Shown in pieces: positions 1-6,581 of a stretch of 7,662 nucleotides of DNA. Below the pieces are notes generated by a model that saw nothing but the letters and a program-made list of their open reading frames with translations, was not told the origin of the DNA and made no database searches. Position 1 is the stretch's first letter; each line of letters begins with the position of its first letter. The position numbers and the translations under genes are program-made. This DNA comes from Parachlamydiales bacterium (GTDB lineage: Bacteria; Chlamydiota; Chlamydiia; Chlamydiales; Simkaniaceae). The stretch covers positions 1-7,662 of the forward strand of contig DAOWHK010000132.1 of the NCBI GenBank assembly GCA_030641465.1, written 5' to 3'.

Positions 1-83
1 GCCAATATCCCAAAAAATAAGATGGATACCATCACAAGCGTTGTCATAATAGGGCGTTTAATAAATAGCGCTGAAAGATTCAT
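1..83 (-). CDS. RND efflux transporter permease, N-terminal fragment
   Basis: Only the first 27 codons lie in the window; the gene continues past position 1. The translation begins MNLSALFIKRPIMTTLVM and runs into a hydrophobic stretch (VSILFFGIL). This is the typical start of AcrB/MdtB/MdtC-type RND permeases: a short amphipathic helix, an F-I-x-R-P motif, then the first transmembrane helix. Such permeases use proton flux to export drugs or other solutes through an adaptor and an outer-membrane channel. The ATG at 83-81 overlaps the stop codon of the adaptor gene as ATGA, so translation is probably coupled. The gene order outer-membrane factor, adaptor, permease supports the call. The substrate, and the choice between the multidrug (HAE1) and other RND subfamilies, cannot be judged from 27 residues. 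Confidence 0.85.
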   Translation of the reverse strand, partial: MNLSALFIKRPIMTTLVMVSILFFGIL

Positions 84-1162
84 TTTTTTCCTTTCACAGT
101 TACTGGATGCCCTGCGATTACACTAATCTGCCCTTCAAGAATAACTTTTTCATGAGATTTTAACCCCTCTGTTACAACGTAATCATTTTCATGCCTTTGC
201 CCAAGCTTAATGTGTCTTTTCTCGGCAATCTGATTGAGTCCAATTACGTATACATATTTTCCTTGTTGCCCATTTTGAATGGCCTCGAGGGGAACTAAGA
301 TAGCATCTTCTAACGTATCAAGAATGAGCCTTACTTTTACAAACTGCTGTGGCCATAAAACTCTTTCTTCATTTGCAAACGTGGATTTTAGTTGAATCAT
401 CCCTGTTGTATTATCAATTGCATTATCAATAAAAAACAGCTCTCCCTCTTCAGGATTTACTTCTTTATCATCTAAAGTCACAATCGTTTTTAAAGGACAT
501 TTTTTTGCATATCGTTTCACTCTTGGAAGATCTTTTTCTGAAATGTAATAATTAGCAAAGATGGGTGTGATTTGATTAAGAGTGACAAGAGTTTCTTTAC
601 TGCCCTCAGTAATCAAGTTACCAGTGTCAATGAGCAGATCTCCTGAGAGCGCATTTACTCGGGAATAAATAGAGCAGTAATCAAGATTTATTTTAGCCGA
701 TTCCACCTCCGCAATCGCCCCTTTGACAAGCGCCTCTCCCGAAACCACATTTGTGATTAAGTTGTCATAGGAATTTTGGGAAATATAGTCCTCTGCAACA
801 AGCGGTTTATTTCGAGCGGCCGTCTCATTTGCAAAGGCAAGATTTGCTAAATTCTGAGCAAGCGCTGCCTCTGCTTTTTCAAGTGCTGCAACAAAAGGCC
901 TTTGATCAATTGTAAAAAGAAGCTGCCCCTTTTGAACAAAACTGCCCCTTTCAAAATGAGTTGATTCTAACACCCCCGTTACTTGCGATTCAATATTTAC
1001 AGATTCGATTGGCTCAATATGGCCAATCGTATCAATATAAAGAGGGACATCGTCAATCTTTGCTTCCGTAATAGTGACAAGGGGAGCCTCAGGTTTATGG
1101 GGCTCTTTAGAGCCGCATCCTGAAAAAATACAAAGAGTAAGGAGTAGATACCATTTATTCAT
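80..1162 (-). CDS. RND efflux periplasmic adaptor (HlyD/AcrA/MdtA-type), lipoprotein
   Basis: This 360-residue protein is a membrane fusion (adaptor) subunit that bridges an inner-membrane RND pump and an outer-membrane channel. I chose the ATG at 1162-1160. It gives a clean lipoprotein signal peptide (MNKWYLLLTLCIFSGC, lipobox FSGC, lipidated Cys16), and it overlaps the upstream stop codon as ATGA. The longer reading from a TTG at 1228 adds 22 cysteine-rich, non-signal residues inside the upstream gene and is unlikely. The domain order fits the family. A first half of the lipoyl domain lies at about residues 53-87 (IESQVTGVLESTHFERGSFV). An alpha-hairpin rich in Ala, Glu and Asn covers about 88-165. 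The second lipoyl half follows at about 166-185 (SGDLLIDTGNLITEG), then beta-barrel and membrane-proximal domains ending VTVKGKK. The second lipoyl half has 'SRVNALSG' where I expect an APxxGxxG-like sequence, a mild divergence. Its substrate is unknown. Confidence 0.9.
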   Translation of the reverse strand: MNKWYLLLTLCIFSGCGSKEPHKPEAPLVTITEAKIDDVPLYIDTIGHIEPIESVNIESQVTGVLESTHFERGSFVQKGQLLFTIDQRPFVAALEKAEAALAQNLANLAFANETAARNKPLVAEDYISQNSYDNLITNVVSGEALVKGAIAEVESAKINLDYCSIYSRVNALSGDLLIDTGNLITEGSKETLVTLNQITPIFANYYISEKDLPRVKRYAKKCPLKTIVTLDDKEVNPEEGELFFIDNAIDNTTGMIQLKSTFANEERVLWPQQFVKVRLILDTLEDAILVPLEAIQNGQQGKYVYVIGLNQIAEKRHIKLGQRHENDYVVTEGLKSHEKVILEGQISVIAGHPVTVKGKK

Positions 1163-2589
1163 AAGGTGCCTTTTATTTGATTTAGCGCACCAGTTGCAAA
1201 GGCAAGATTTGCAACTGAGGTGTACCAATTTTTTTTCGCCTCTGCAACTCGCGATCTGGCATCAGATACAGATGTTTGTGCATTGATGAGCTCAACAATT
1301 GTTGCGGTTCCCACCTTGTATTTTTTTAAATTTACTTGAAAATCTTGGCTAGCAGATTTTAGGAAATCTTCAGAAAATACCACAGCCTCATTTGCAAGCT
1401 GCATATCGATCTTATAATTTGTTACTTCTTGTAAAATCGAGAGTTTAAGCCCCTCTAAGCTTGCCCTTGCAACTTCAAGCTCGCCTCTTGCCTGTTTGAC
1501 TTCATTTTTGATAAAAAACCCTTGAAAGAGGGGGTAGTCAAGAGTGATCCTTGCTGCAAAATTATAATCGTCATTAAGGCCTCTTTGATAGTACTGCCGT
1601 CCAATATCAAAGCCACCTTTAATAACGGGGTAGATTTTTCTTTTATTGGCCATCAAGTTTTTTTCTTTGGAAAGAACATTCGCCTCAGCGCTGATTAGAT
1701 CGGGCCGATTTTTCATCGCTTCAAGAATTAAAGCATCTAGATCATCGACTGCGCATGTGATCATTTGCTCGGGGTAGTCTTGCATGATGATTTTTTCATT
1801 TGCAGGAATTCCAATTTGTTTGACAAGCTCCGTGTAGGCATTATTTAATGTTTGCTTCTGCGTAACGATATTGAGCTTTTGCTCAAGAAGTTTTGTTTTT
1901 GCTTGTACCTCATCTCCAACGTCTGCAAGGCCATTTCTAAACTTTTCCATCACCGCATCATAGGAGACCTTTGCATTCAATAAATCTTGATCCACAGACA
2001 GCAGTTCCTGTTTTTGAAACAAGTAATTGTAAAAATCATTCATCGTATCTTGGACAACTTTTTGCATCTGGCTGTTATGGGAAAAATTTGCGCTAGAGAG
2101 CGCATTTAATGCCGATTGACTGCTGTAGCGAGTTTGACCAAAATCTAAAAGGGTATAGGTAAGATAAAGCTCAAGGCCATAGGTCGTTTCATAAACAATC
2201 GTGCGATCAGTACTTGTAAATTGTGCTGTGCGCGCTCTTTGGTAGTGACCATCGACATCTGCAAGAATAAAATCATTTTTTAGAGACTGCCCATATAGAC
2301 CAGCAGATTCTCTTGCTATCGCCCACGACTCTTTTGTATCCGGGCTATTCATAAGAGCTATCTGAATCATTTCTCCAAGAGTTAGCGGCATTTCTTGATC
2401 TAAATAGCTATAATCTATTTCTTTTGTATCCACTCGCTCTACCGTTTTTTTCGGAATCCATACTGAGTGGGACGTTTCAGGAGTATAGACATAAGGATCC
2501 ATTGCACCTTTAAGGTCGGAGCAACCTTGAAAAGAAAAAGCAGTCGCAAATGTAAACAGAATAAAAATTAATTTATTTATTCGATTCAA
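1159..2589 (-). CDS. TolC/NodT-family outer membrane efflux lipoprotein
   Basis: This 476-residue protein is the outer-membrane channel of the efflux system. The N-terminus is a lipoprotein signal peptide (MNRINKLIFILF, then lipobox FQGC with Cys23), as in NodT/OprM-type factors. The rest is long helical sequence typical of the OEP fold. It has two related halves: 'PLTLGEMIQIALMNSPDTKE' near residues 69-88 opens the first, and 'LDALILEAMKNRPDLISAEA' near the middle opens the second. A late motif, VGTATIVELINAQTSVSDAR, is characteristic of the family. The start codon is TTG (2589-2587). There is an in-frame TAA 15 nt further upstream and no ATG or GTG between that stop and the lipobox, so TTG is the only reasonable start. 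A weak GAG Shine-Dalgarno sequence precedes it. The gene leads the operon and is coupled to the adaptor gene by an ATGA overlap. Confidence 0.9.
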   Translation of the reverse strand: MNRINKLIFILFTFATAFSFQGCSDLKGAMDPYVYTPETSHSVWIPKKTVERVDTKEIDYSYLDQEMPLTLGEMIQIALMNSPDTKESWAIARESAGLYGQSLKNDFILADVDGHYQRARTAQFTSTDRTIVYETTYGLELYLTYTLLDFGQTRYSSQSALNALSSANFSHNSQMQKVVQDTMNDFYNYLFQKQELLSVDQDLLNAKVSYDAVMEKFRNGLADVGDEVQAKTKLLEQKLNIVTQKQTLNNAYTELVKQIGIPANEKIIMQDYPEQMITCAVDDLDALILEAMKNRPDLISAEANVLSKEKNLMANKRKIYPVIKGGFDIGRQYYQRGLNDDYNFAARITLDYPLFQGFFIKNEVKQARGELEVARASLEGLKLSILQEVTNYKIDMQLANEAVVFSEDFLKSASQDFQVNLKKYKVGTATIVELINAQTSVSDARSRVAEAKKNWYTSVANLAFATGALNQIKGTL

Positions 2590-2620
2590 AATAAACTCTA
2601 ATTAAATAACGTTGCTATTT

Positions 2621-2686
2621 TTGACATATTAATAAACGAATTTTTAGTCAAGAATATACAGAAATATACTTATAATAATTCTGTAT
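2621..2686. promoter_or_regulatory. Candidate promoter/operator region between the efflux operon and the frameshifted gene
   Basis: This AT-rich spacer carries two inverted repeats. TTGAC (2621-2625) and GTCAA (2647-2651) form one pair, placing a -35-like TTGACA on the plus strand and TTGACT on the minus strand, facing each other. ATACAGAA (2656-2663) and TTCTGTAT (2679-2686) form a perfect 8-bp inverted repeat. Its 15-nt spacer holds a consensus TATAAT at 2671-2676, suitable as the -10 box of the plus-strand gene. No -35 box matches this -10 at 16-18 nt. The minus-strand TTGACT has only a poor -10 (TATGTC) 17 nt downstream. The arrangement suggests a regulator-binding site between two divergent units, but base composition makes chance AT motifs common here. 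Confidence 0.35.
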
Positions 2687-2754
2687 TGATGTTTATTATC
2701 GAAAGTAATACCTTACTTCATTCATTAAACAAACTAATCTTTGGAGTTAAAGTT

Positions 2755-3208
2755 ATGGCAAGTGTGGTACAACCTAGCGTGGTTCCGGTGCAGAATACCG
2801 GAGCAGGTGAAACAGATAATTCGCATTCGAGAAATGCTGCTACTCTAATTGCGAAAGCAGCATTTGGTGGAGTTTATGGAGTTGCATTGGGAGCAATAAC
2901 AGCCGCTGCTATCGTGATAAATGGGGCAAGTCCTGCATCATGTGTAAACTCATGTATTCTACGGTTCTTTATCTGGAAGCGTTAATGGGGCGTTTTCAGC
3001 TGCAGCAGAAAATCAAAGCCCTTGTGAAAATACGACTTCAAAAGTCATCGATTATGTAATGCCACGATTCATTTCAGGTGCAATTGAGTATGCATTCTGC
3101 GTGGCGTTAGGATTTCCACCTATAATGCAAATTATTGTTATGATTGAGTTGGCAAATGCGGGTGTCCAAATAGCTTCGCGCGTATGCTTATATGGAGATT
3201 TTTTTTAG
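2755..3208 (+). pseudogene. Small glycine-zipper membrane protein gene, frameshifted
   Basis: I do not recognise the family. The start at 2755 has a good Shine-Dalgarno GGAG at 2743-2746, 8 nt upstream, and gives MASVVQPSVVPVQ. This frame stops at 2983-2985 after a junk-like tail (ILRFFIWKR). The +1 frame opens just after a TAA at 2945-2947 and runs to a TAG at 3206-3208 with clearly protein-like sequence. Removing one A from the AAA at 2946-2948 restores a single 150-residue protein. In that protein GxxxGxxxGAxxAAA occurs at residues 38-52 (frame 1) and again at 70-84 (frame 2), each followed by an S-P-(A-S)-C motif. This ties both frames to one gene. Hydrophobic segments near 36-56 and 106-131 suggest two membrane passes, with cysteines at 63, 90, 115 and 144. 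The last 21 bp overlap the 3' end of gatB tail to tail. A recent pseudogene, a sequencing error, or a +1 recoding site are all possible. An effector or inclusion-membrane role would be a guess. Confidence 0.65.
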
Positions 3209-4654
3209 TAGCAGCTCTTTGACAATTTCTGGTGAAGCTTTGCCGGCGCAAAGTTTCATCACTTGACCAAACAGAAAATTAAAAGCTTTATCTTTTCCGG
3301 CTTTATAATCTTCAATCGACTGGGGGTTTTCCAGCAGGACTTTGTTGACAAGAGGCTCGATTGCAGAAGTGTCTGTCATTGGCTTGTAGTCTGGATTTTC
3401 TTCTACAATTTTTTCGGGATTTTTTTCCGGAGACTCCATCATATCATCTGCAACTTTTTTCGCGATTTTTCCCGTGATTTTTCCACGCTCAATCATGTTT
3501 ACAAGGGCTCCGAGATGGTGACTTGGAATTTCAAATTCAGAAAGCGTTTGATTTTTTTCTTTAAGCCTTCCGACAAATTCCACAGTGAGCCAGTTGCAAA
3601 GAGTTTTGGCATTTGAGCAATTTTTTAGTGCATCTTCAAAATAGTCTGAAAGGTTTTTGTCATTAACAAGAATAGTTGCTGAGTAATCAGAAAGTCCAAG
3701 CTCGTTTTTATACCGTTGCAAGCGATCTTGTGGAAGCTCTGGAAGGGTTTTTCTTATATTTTCGATGTATTCAGAGGTTAAAATAATGGGGGGGAGATCA
3801 GGCTCTGGAAAGTAGCGGTAATCCATTGCTTCTTCTTTTGAGCGCATGTGAACAGTTTCTTTTCTTTCTAAGTCAAGCCTATAGGTGGCGCTTGGAATGA
3901 CGAGTTTTGGATCTTCTGTCTTTCTTGTTGTATACTCCCGAATTTGACGCCTAACTTCTGACTCGATGGCCATTTCCATATTCGCAAAAGAGTTAAGATT
4001 TTTCACTTCTGTTTTATTTCGAAGCGTAGTTTCTCCTTTGGGGCGCACAGAAATATTTACATCCATTCGAAAAGATCCCTCTTCCATATTACAATTCGAT
4101 GCATCGAGGTATTGCATAATCGCTTTGATAGCCATTGCAAAAGCTGTGGCATCTTTTGGCGAATGCATGCAAGGCTCTGATACAATTTCTAAAAGAGGGG
4201 CTCCTGCTCGATTATAATCAACCCCTGCAAAAGAGGTAAAGTGTTTGAGCATACCGGCATCGTCTTCTAAGTGAGCATGGTGGATGGCAAATTGCTTAAG
4301 GTGCCCTTCCACATCAGCCGAGATAGACCCTCCAATAATAATTGGCTCTTCAAACTGTGTAATTTGAAAATTTCTTGGGCTGTCAGGATAAAAATACGAT
4401 TTTCGATCGAATTTGCTAAAACGAGCAACCTCTGCGTTAATTGCGAGGCCAAAGAGGACTGCTTTTTTTACAGCTTCTTTATTAAGTACTGGAAGTGCGC
4501 CTGGTTGCCCCGTATCGACGACTCCGATGTTCGTATTCGGCTCATCGCCAAAATGATTGGGAGCTGAGCTAAAAATCTTGGATTTTGTATTGAGTTGCGC
4601 ATGGACTTCAAGACCAATTACTGGCTGCCATTTTTCATAGGGAATGTTACTCAT
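3188..4654 (-). CDS. gatB: Aspartyl/glutamyl-tRNA amidotransferase subunit B (GatB)
   Basis: GatB (488 residues, normal length) binds the misacylated tRNA and phosphorylates its Glu or Asp side chain with ATP. Ammonia delivered from GatA then makes Gln-tRNA(Gln) or Asn-tRNA(Asn). The N-terminal cradle is typical: VIGLEVHAQLNTKSKIF near residues 13-29, then GQPGALPVLN, FDRKSYFYPDSPRNFQITQF, and the signature DDAGMLKHF...VDYNRAGAPLLEIVSEP. MEEGSFRMDVNISVRPKG follows. The C-terminal helical and YqeY-like tail reads ITGKIAKKVADDM and FNFLFGQVMKLCAGKASP. After LLEIVSEP the protein has C-M where many bacteria have D-M; I recall this EPCM variant from chlamydial GatB. The start ATG follows gatA with no gap (stop at 4655), and AAGGAG sits 9 nt upstream inside the end of gatA, so translation is coupled. 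The 3' end overlaps the convergent frameshifted gene by 21 bp. Confidence 0.98.
   Translation of the reverse strand: MSNIPYEKWQPVIGLEVHAQLNTKSKIFSSAPNHFGDEPNTNIGVVDTGQPGALPVLNKEAVKKAVLFGLAINAEVARFSKFDRKSYFYPDSPRNFQITQFEEPIIIGGSISADVEGHLKQFAIHHAHLEDDAGMLKHFTSFAGVDYNRAGAPLLEIVSEPCMHSPKDATAFAMAIKAIMQYLDASNCNMEEGSFRMDVNISVRPKGETTLRNKTEVKNLNSFANMEMAIESEVRRQIREYTTRKTEDPKLVIPSATYRLDLERKETVHMRSKEEAMDYRYFPEPDLPPIILTSEYIENIRKTLPELPQDRLQRYKNELGLSDYSATILVNDKNLSDYFEDALKNCSNAKTLCNWLTVEFVGRLKEKNQTLSEFEIPSHHLGALVNMIERGKITGKIAKKVADDMMESPEKNPEKIVEENPDYKPMTDTSAIEPLVNKVLLENPQSIEDYKAGKDKAFNFLFGQVMKLCAGKASPEIVKELLLKKISI
3231..3260 (+). other. 13-bp hairpin just past the plus-strand stop, inside gatB
   Basis: GGTGAAGCTTTGC (3231-3243) and GCAAAGTTTCATC (3248-3260) pair over 13 positions with a 4-base loop. 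Two of the pairs are G-U in plus-strand RNA but A-C mismatches in the minus-strand gatB message, so the fold is stronger in a plus-strand transcript. It starts 23 nt after the stop codon of the frameshifted gene. No U-tract follows, so it is not a standard intrinsic terminator. It may stabilise or end that transcript, or may be chance within the gatB coding sequence. Confidence 0.3.
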
Positions 4655-6115
4655 TTAAGAAATCTCCTTGTCATATGCAGGGGGCACTTGACCTTTTACT
4701 TTGAGCTCAAATTGATGCGCAAAATTCAGCACTTTTGCATCTTCTAGCTGTGGCCCTAGAAGTTGAAGGCCAAGAGGCATACCATTTGGGTGCAGCCCAG
4801 ACGGCACACTAATTGCTGGAAGTCCTGCTAAATTTGCAGAAAGAGTATACAGATCTTGCATATAGAGCTTTATTGGATCACTAATAGATCCAATAGGAAA
4901 AGCTGGCTCAGGGGTCACAGGCATGGCTATCATATCACACAAGGCAAAAGCCTCCTTAAACTCTCGAATAATAAGCGTTCTTACTTTTTGCGCTTTTTTA
5001 TAATAAGCATCTTGATAGCCCGACGAAAGAACATACGTTCCAAGAAGAATTCTTTGTTTTACCTCGGGACCGAACCCATCTTCTTTGGAATAGTCATAGA
5101 TTTCATCAAGCGTCTCAGCTCTTTTACTGCGGTTTCCATAGCGAATACCATCAAATCTAGCAAGATTTGTTGAGGCTTCAGCGGTCGATAATATATAGTA
5201 GATGGAAACGGAGTGCTTAAGAAGATTGAGGTTAACATCAACAAATTTTACGCCAAGATTTGTAAAAACTTTGAGCGACTCATCAAAATTTTCTCTCATC
5301 AAGGGATCGAGACCTTTAATAAATTCTCTTGGAATGCCAATTGTTTTTCCTGAAAGAGAGTTTGTCAGTTTTTCTGTATAATTTTCCTTGAGATTTGTAA
5401 GACTTGTGGAGTCCTTTTTGCAATGCGCTCCAATGACTTCCATCACACGAGCAATATCTTTCACAGAATTTGCAAAGGGGCCAATTTGATCAAGAGAAGA
5501 ACCAAAAGCGACGAGACCGTAGCGAGAAACTCTGCCATAGGTAGGTTTAAACCCTACAGTTCCCGTAAATGCTGCAGGCTGTCTGATCGATCCTCCAGTA
5601 TCGCTCCCAAGAGAGATCGGAGCTAGTCTTGCAGCAACAGCTGCAGCGGACCCTCCAGAAGAGCCACCGGGTGTGCATTCTAAATTCCAAGGATTTTTTG
5701 TAGGGAAATAGGCGGATTTTTCTGTAGTGGAGCCCATAGCAAACTCATCGAGATTCGTTTTTCCGATGATGATTGCATCTTGCTCTTCAAGAAGGCGAGT
5801 TGCAGTAGAGTCAAATGGAGCTCTATAGTTTGATAGAAATTTTGAAGCGCAGGTAGTGATTTCTCCTTTAATATGGATATTGTCCTTTATCGCGATCGGG
5901 ATAGCTGCTAAGTTTCCAACTTTTTCTCCAGCAGCTTTTCGTTTATCGAGAAGACGTGCTTTTTCAAGGGCTCTATCTGAATATATGGTGAGAAATGCTT
6001 GGATTTCCGGATCAAATTTTTGTGCTCTTTTGAGAAAAAATTCTGTAATTTCTAACGCTGTAAGCTTTCCTTCGATAAAAGCAATGTGGAGGTCTGTCGC
6101 TGATTTGTTATACAT
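4655..6115 (-). CDS. gatA: Aspartyl/glutamyl-tRNA amidotransferase subunit A (GatA)
   Basis: GatA (486 residues) is the glutaminase of the GatCAB complex. It hydrolyses glutamine and passes ammonia through a tunnel to GatB. The amidase-signature fold is intact, with the Lys-Ser-Ser catalytic triad visible: Lys77 in AIPIAIKDNI, Ser152 in TPGGSSGGSAAAVA, and the nucleophile Ser176 in GSDTGGSIRQPAAF. The substrate-side motifs GKTNLDEFAMGST (residues 118-130), VGFKPTYGRVSRYGL and FGSSLDQIGPF are also present, and the C-terminal half ends with LPAISVPSG and GMPLGLQLLG. The ATG at 6115-6113 lies 12 nt after the gatC stop. A TAGGA Shine-Dalgarno sequence overlaps that stop codon, which points to coupled translation. 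Together with GatB and GatC it supplies Gln-tRNA, and in chlamydiae reportedly also Asn-tRNA, in organisms lacking the direct synthetases. Nothing appears truncated or unusual. Confidence 0.98.
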   Translation of the reverse strand: MYNKSATDLHIAFIEGKLTALEITEFFLKRAQKFDPEIQAFLTIYSDRALEKARLLDKRKAAGEKVGNLAAIPIAIKDNIHIKGEITTCASKFLSNYRAPFDSTATRLLEEQDAIIIGKTNLDEFAMGSTTEKSAYFPTKNPWNLECTPGGSSGGSAAAVAARLAPISLGSDTGGSIRQPAAFTGTVGFKPTYGRVSRYGLVAFGSSLDQIGPFANSVKDIARVMEVIGAHCKKDSTSLTNLKENYTEKLTNSLSGKTIGIPREFIKGLDPLMRENFDESLKVFTNLGVKFVDVNLNLLKHSVSIYYILSTAEASTNLARFDGIRYGNRSKRAETLDEIYDYSKEDGFGPEVKQRILLGTYVLSSGYQDAYYKKAQKVRTLIIREFKEAFALCDMIAMPVTPEPAFPIGSISDPIKLYMQDLYTLSANLAGLPAISVPSGLHPNGMPLGLQLLGPQLEDAKVLNFAHQFELKVKGQVPPAYDKEIS

Positions 6116-6127
6116 AAGAAAAAAATC

Positions 6128-6424
6128 CTAAAATTTGATCACAAGAGGAACGCGAACCATTCCTCCAACTTCTGATGGTGCATTGGATAAAAAGGCTTTT
6201 GTATCCAAAAGGTCCTTTGCGATATCCTCACGAAATACATTTTTGGTATTTTCTATAACATGGTTACAAACTGGAACATCGTCAGTGTTAATAGCTTGCA
6301 ACTCATTTGCATGATTTAAAATAGCTTGCATATCGCAGAGAAGTTTCTTTTTTTCTTCTTTGGTAATATGAATCCGAGAGAGTTTCGTTAATTGGTCGAG
6401 CTCTTTTTCTGTAATATCATCCAT
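6128..6424 (-). CDS. gatC: Aspartyl/glutamyl-tRNA amidotransferase subunit C (GatC)
   Basis: GatC (98 residues, normal length) wraps around the GatA-GatB interface and stabilises the complex; it has no catalytic role. The family pattern is clear. An N-terminal helix reads LDQLTKLSRIHITKEEKKK, and a second helix carries ILNHANELQAINTDDVPV, matching the usual 'IL.y...L..vdt..V.P'. The C-terminal part holds NVFREDIAKDLL and then SNAPSEVGGMVRVPLVI, the usual N-A-P...g.f.V-P ending. The ATG at 6424-6422 has a modest GGGA Shine-Dalgarno 8 nt upstream. It is the first gene of the operon: a promoter lies 32-61 nt upstream on the minus strand, and gatA follows 12 nt after its TAG stop. Confidence 0.96.
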   Translation of the reverse strand: MDDITEKELDQLTKLSRIHITKEEKKKLLCDMQAILNHANELQAINTDDVPVCNHVIENTKNVFREDIAKDLLDTKAFLSNAPSEVGGMVRVPLVIKF

Positions 6425-6447
6425 AAATTTTTCCCAATAAGAGGTAT

Positions 6448-6463
6448 TTTACAATATTGTAAA
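6448..6463. promoter_or_regulatory. 16-bp perfect palindrome over the gatCAB -10 box
   Basis: TTTACAATATTGTAAA is a perfect palindrome. It covers the whole -10 hexamer and the predicted start site of the gatCAB promoter, the position expected for a repressor operator. Its AT-richness lowers the significance, since -10 boxes are AT-rich anyway, but a fully symmetric 8+8 site is uncommon. I do not recognise the cognate regulator. Confidence 0.45.
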
Positions 6464-6485
6464 GGGAGAAATTGCCTAAAGTCAA
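6456..6485 (-). promoter_or_regulatory. Promoter of the gatCAB operon
   Basis: On the minus strand, TTGACT (plus-strand 6485-6480) is followed after 18 nt by TACAAT (6461-6456). Each hexamer is 5/6 to the major sigma-factor consensus. Transcription would begin near 6449, giving a leader of about 25 nt before the gatC ATG. It is the best-matching promoter in the window and sits at the head of the operon. Confidence 0.7.
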
Positions 6486-6547
6486 GTGTCTTTTCCATAT
6501 GTAACCTGTTCATTTTAGGAGAGTTTATAGACAAGAATTAAAAAAGA

Positions 6548-6576
6548 ATGACAAATGTTAGTTTTTTTTTTAGTAT
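6548..6576 (+). promoter_or_regulatory. Promoter of the structured RNA
   Basis: ATGACA (6548-6553) is 5/6 to the -35 consensus. It is followed after exactly 17 nt (including a T9 run at 6562-6570) by TAGTAT (6571-6576), 4/6 to the -10 consensus. The expected start site, about 7 nt downstream, is at 6582-6583, the first base of the terminal stem of the RNA. A T-rich spacer is common in chlamydial promoters. Confidence 0.5.
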
Positions 6577-6581
6577 GAGCC

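Noticed and set aside
1163..1228. N-terminal 22-residue extension of the adaptor from a TTG at 1228
   Set aside because: It lies wholly inside the outer-membrane factor gene and puts a cysteine-rich, non-hydrophobic segment before an ideal lipoprotein signal peptide. The ATG at 1162 also forms the ATGA overlap.
2686..2754. Longer start of the frameshifted gene at 2686
   Set aside because: The ATG at 2755 has GGAG at a proper distance, whereas 2686 has no ribosome site and overlaps the putative promoter and inverted repeat.
3263..6131. Several open frames antisense to gatA, gatB and gatC (e.g. 3263-3616, 4856-5173, 5856-6131)
   Set aside because: They mirror well-conserved Gat genes, lack ribosome-binding sites and show no recognisable protein features.
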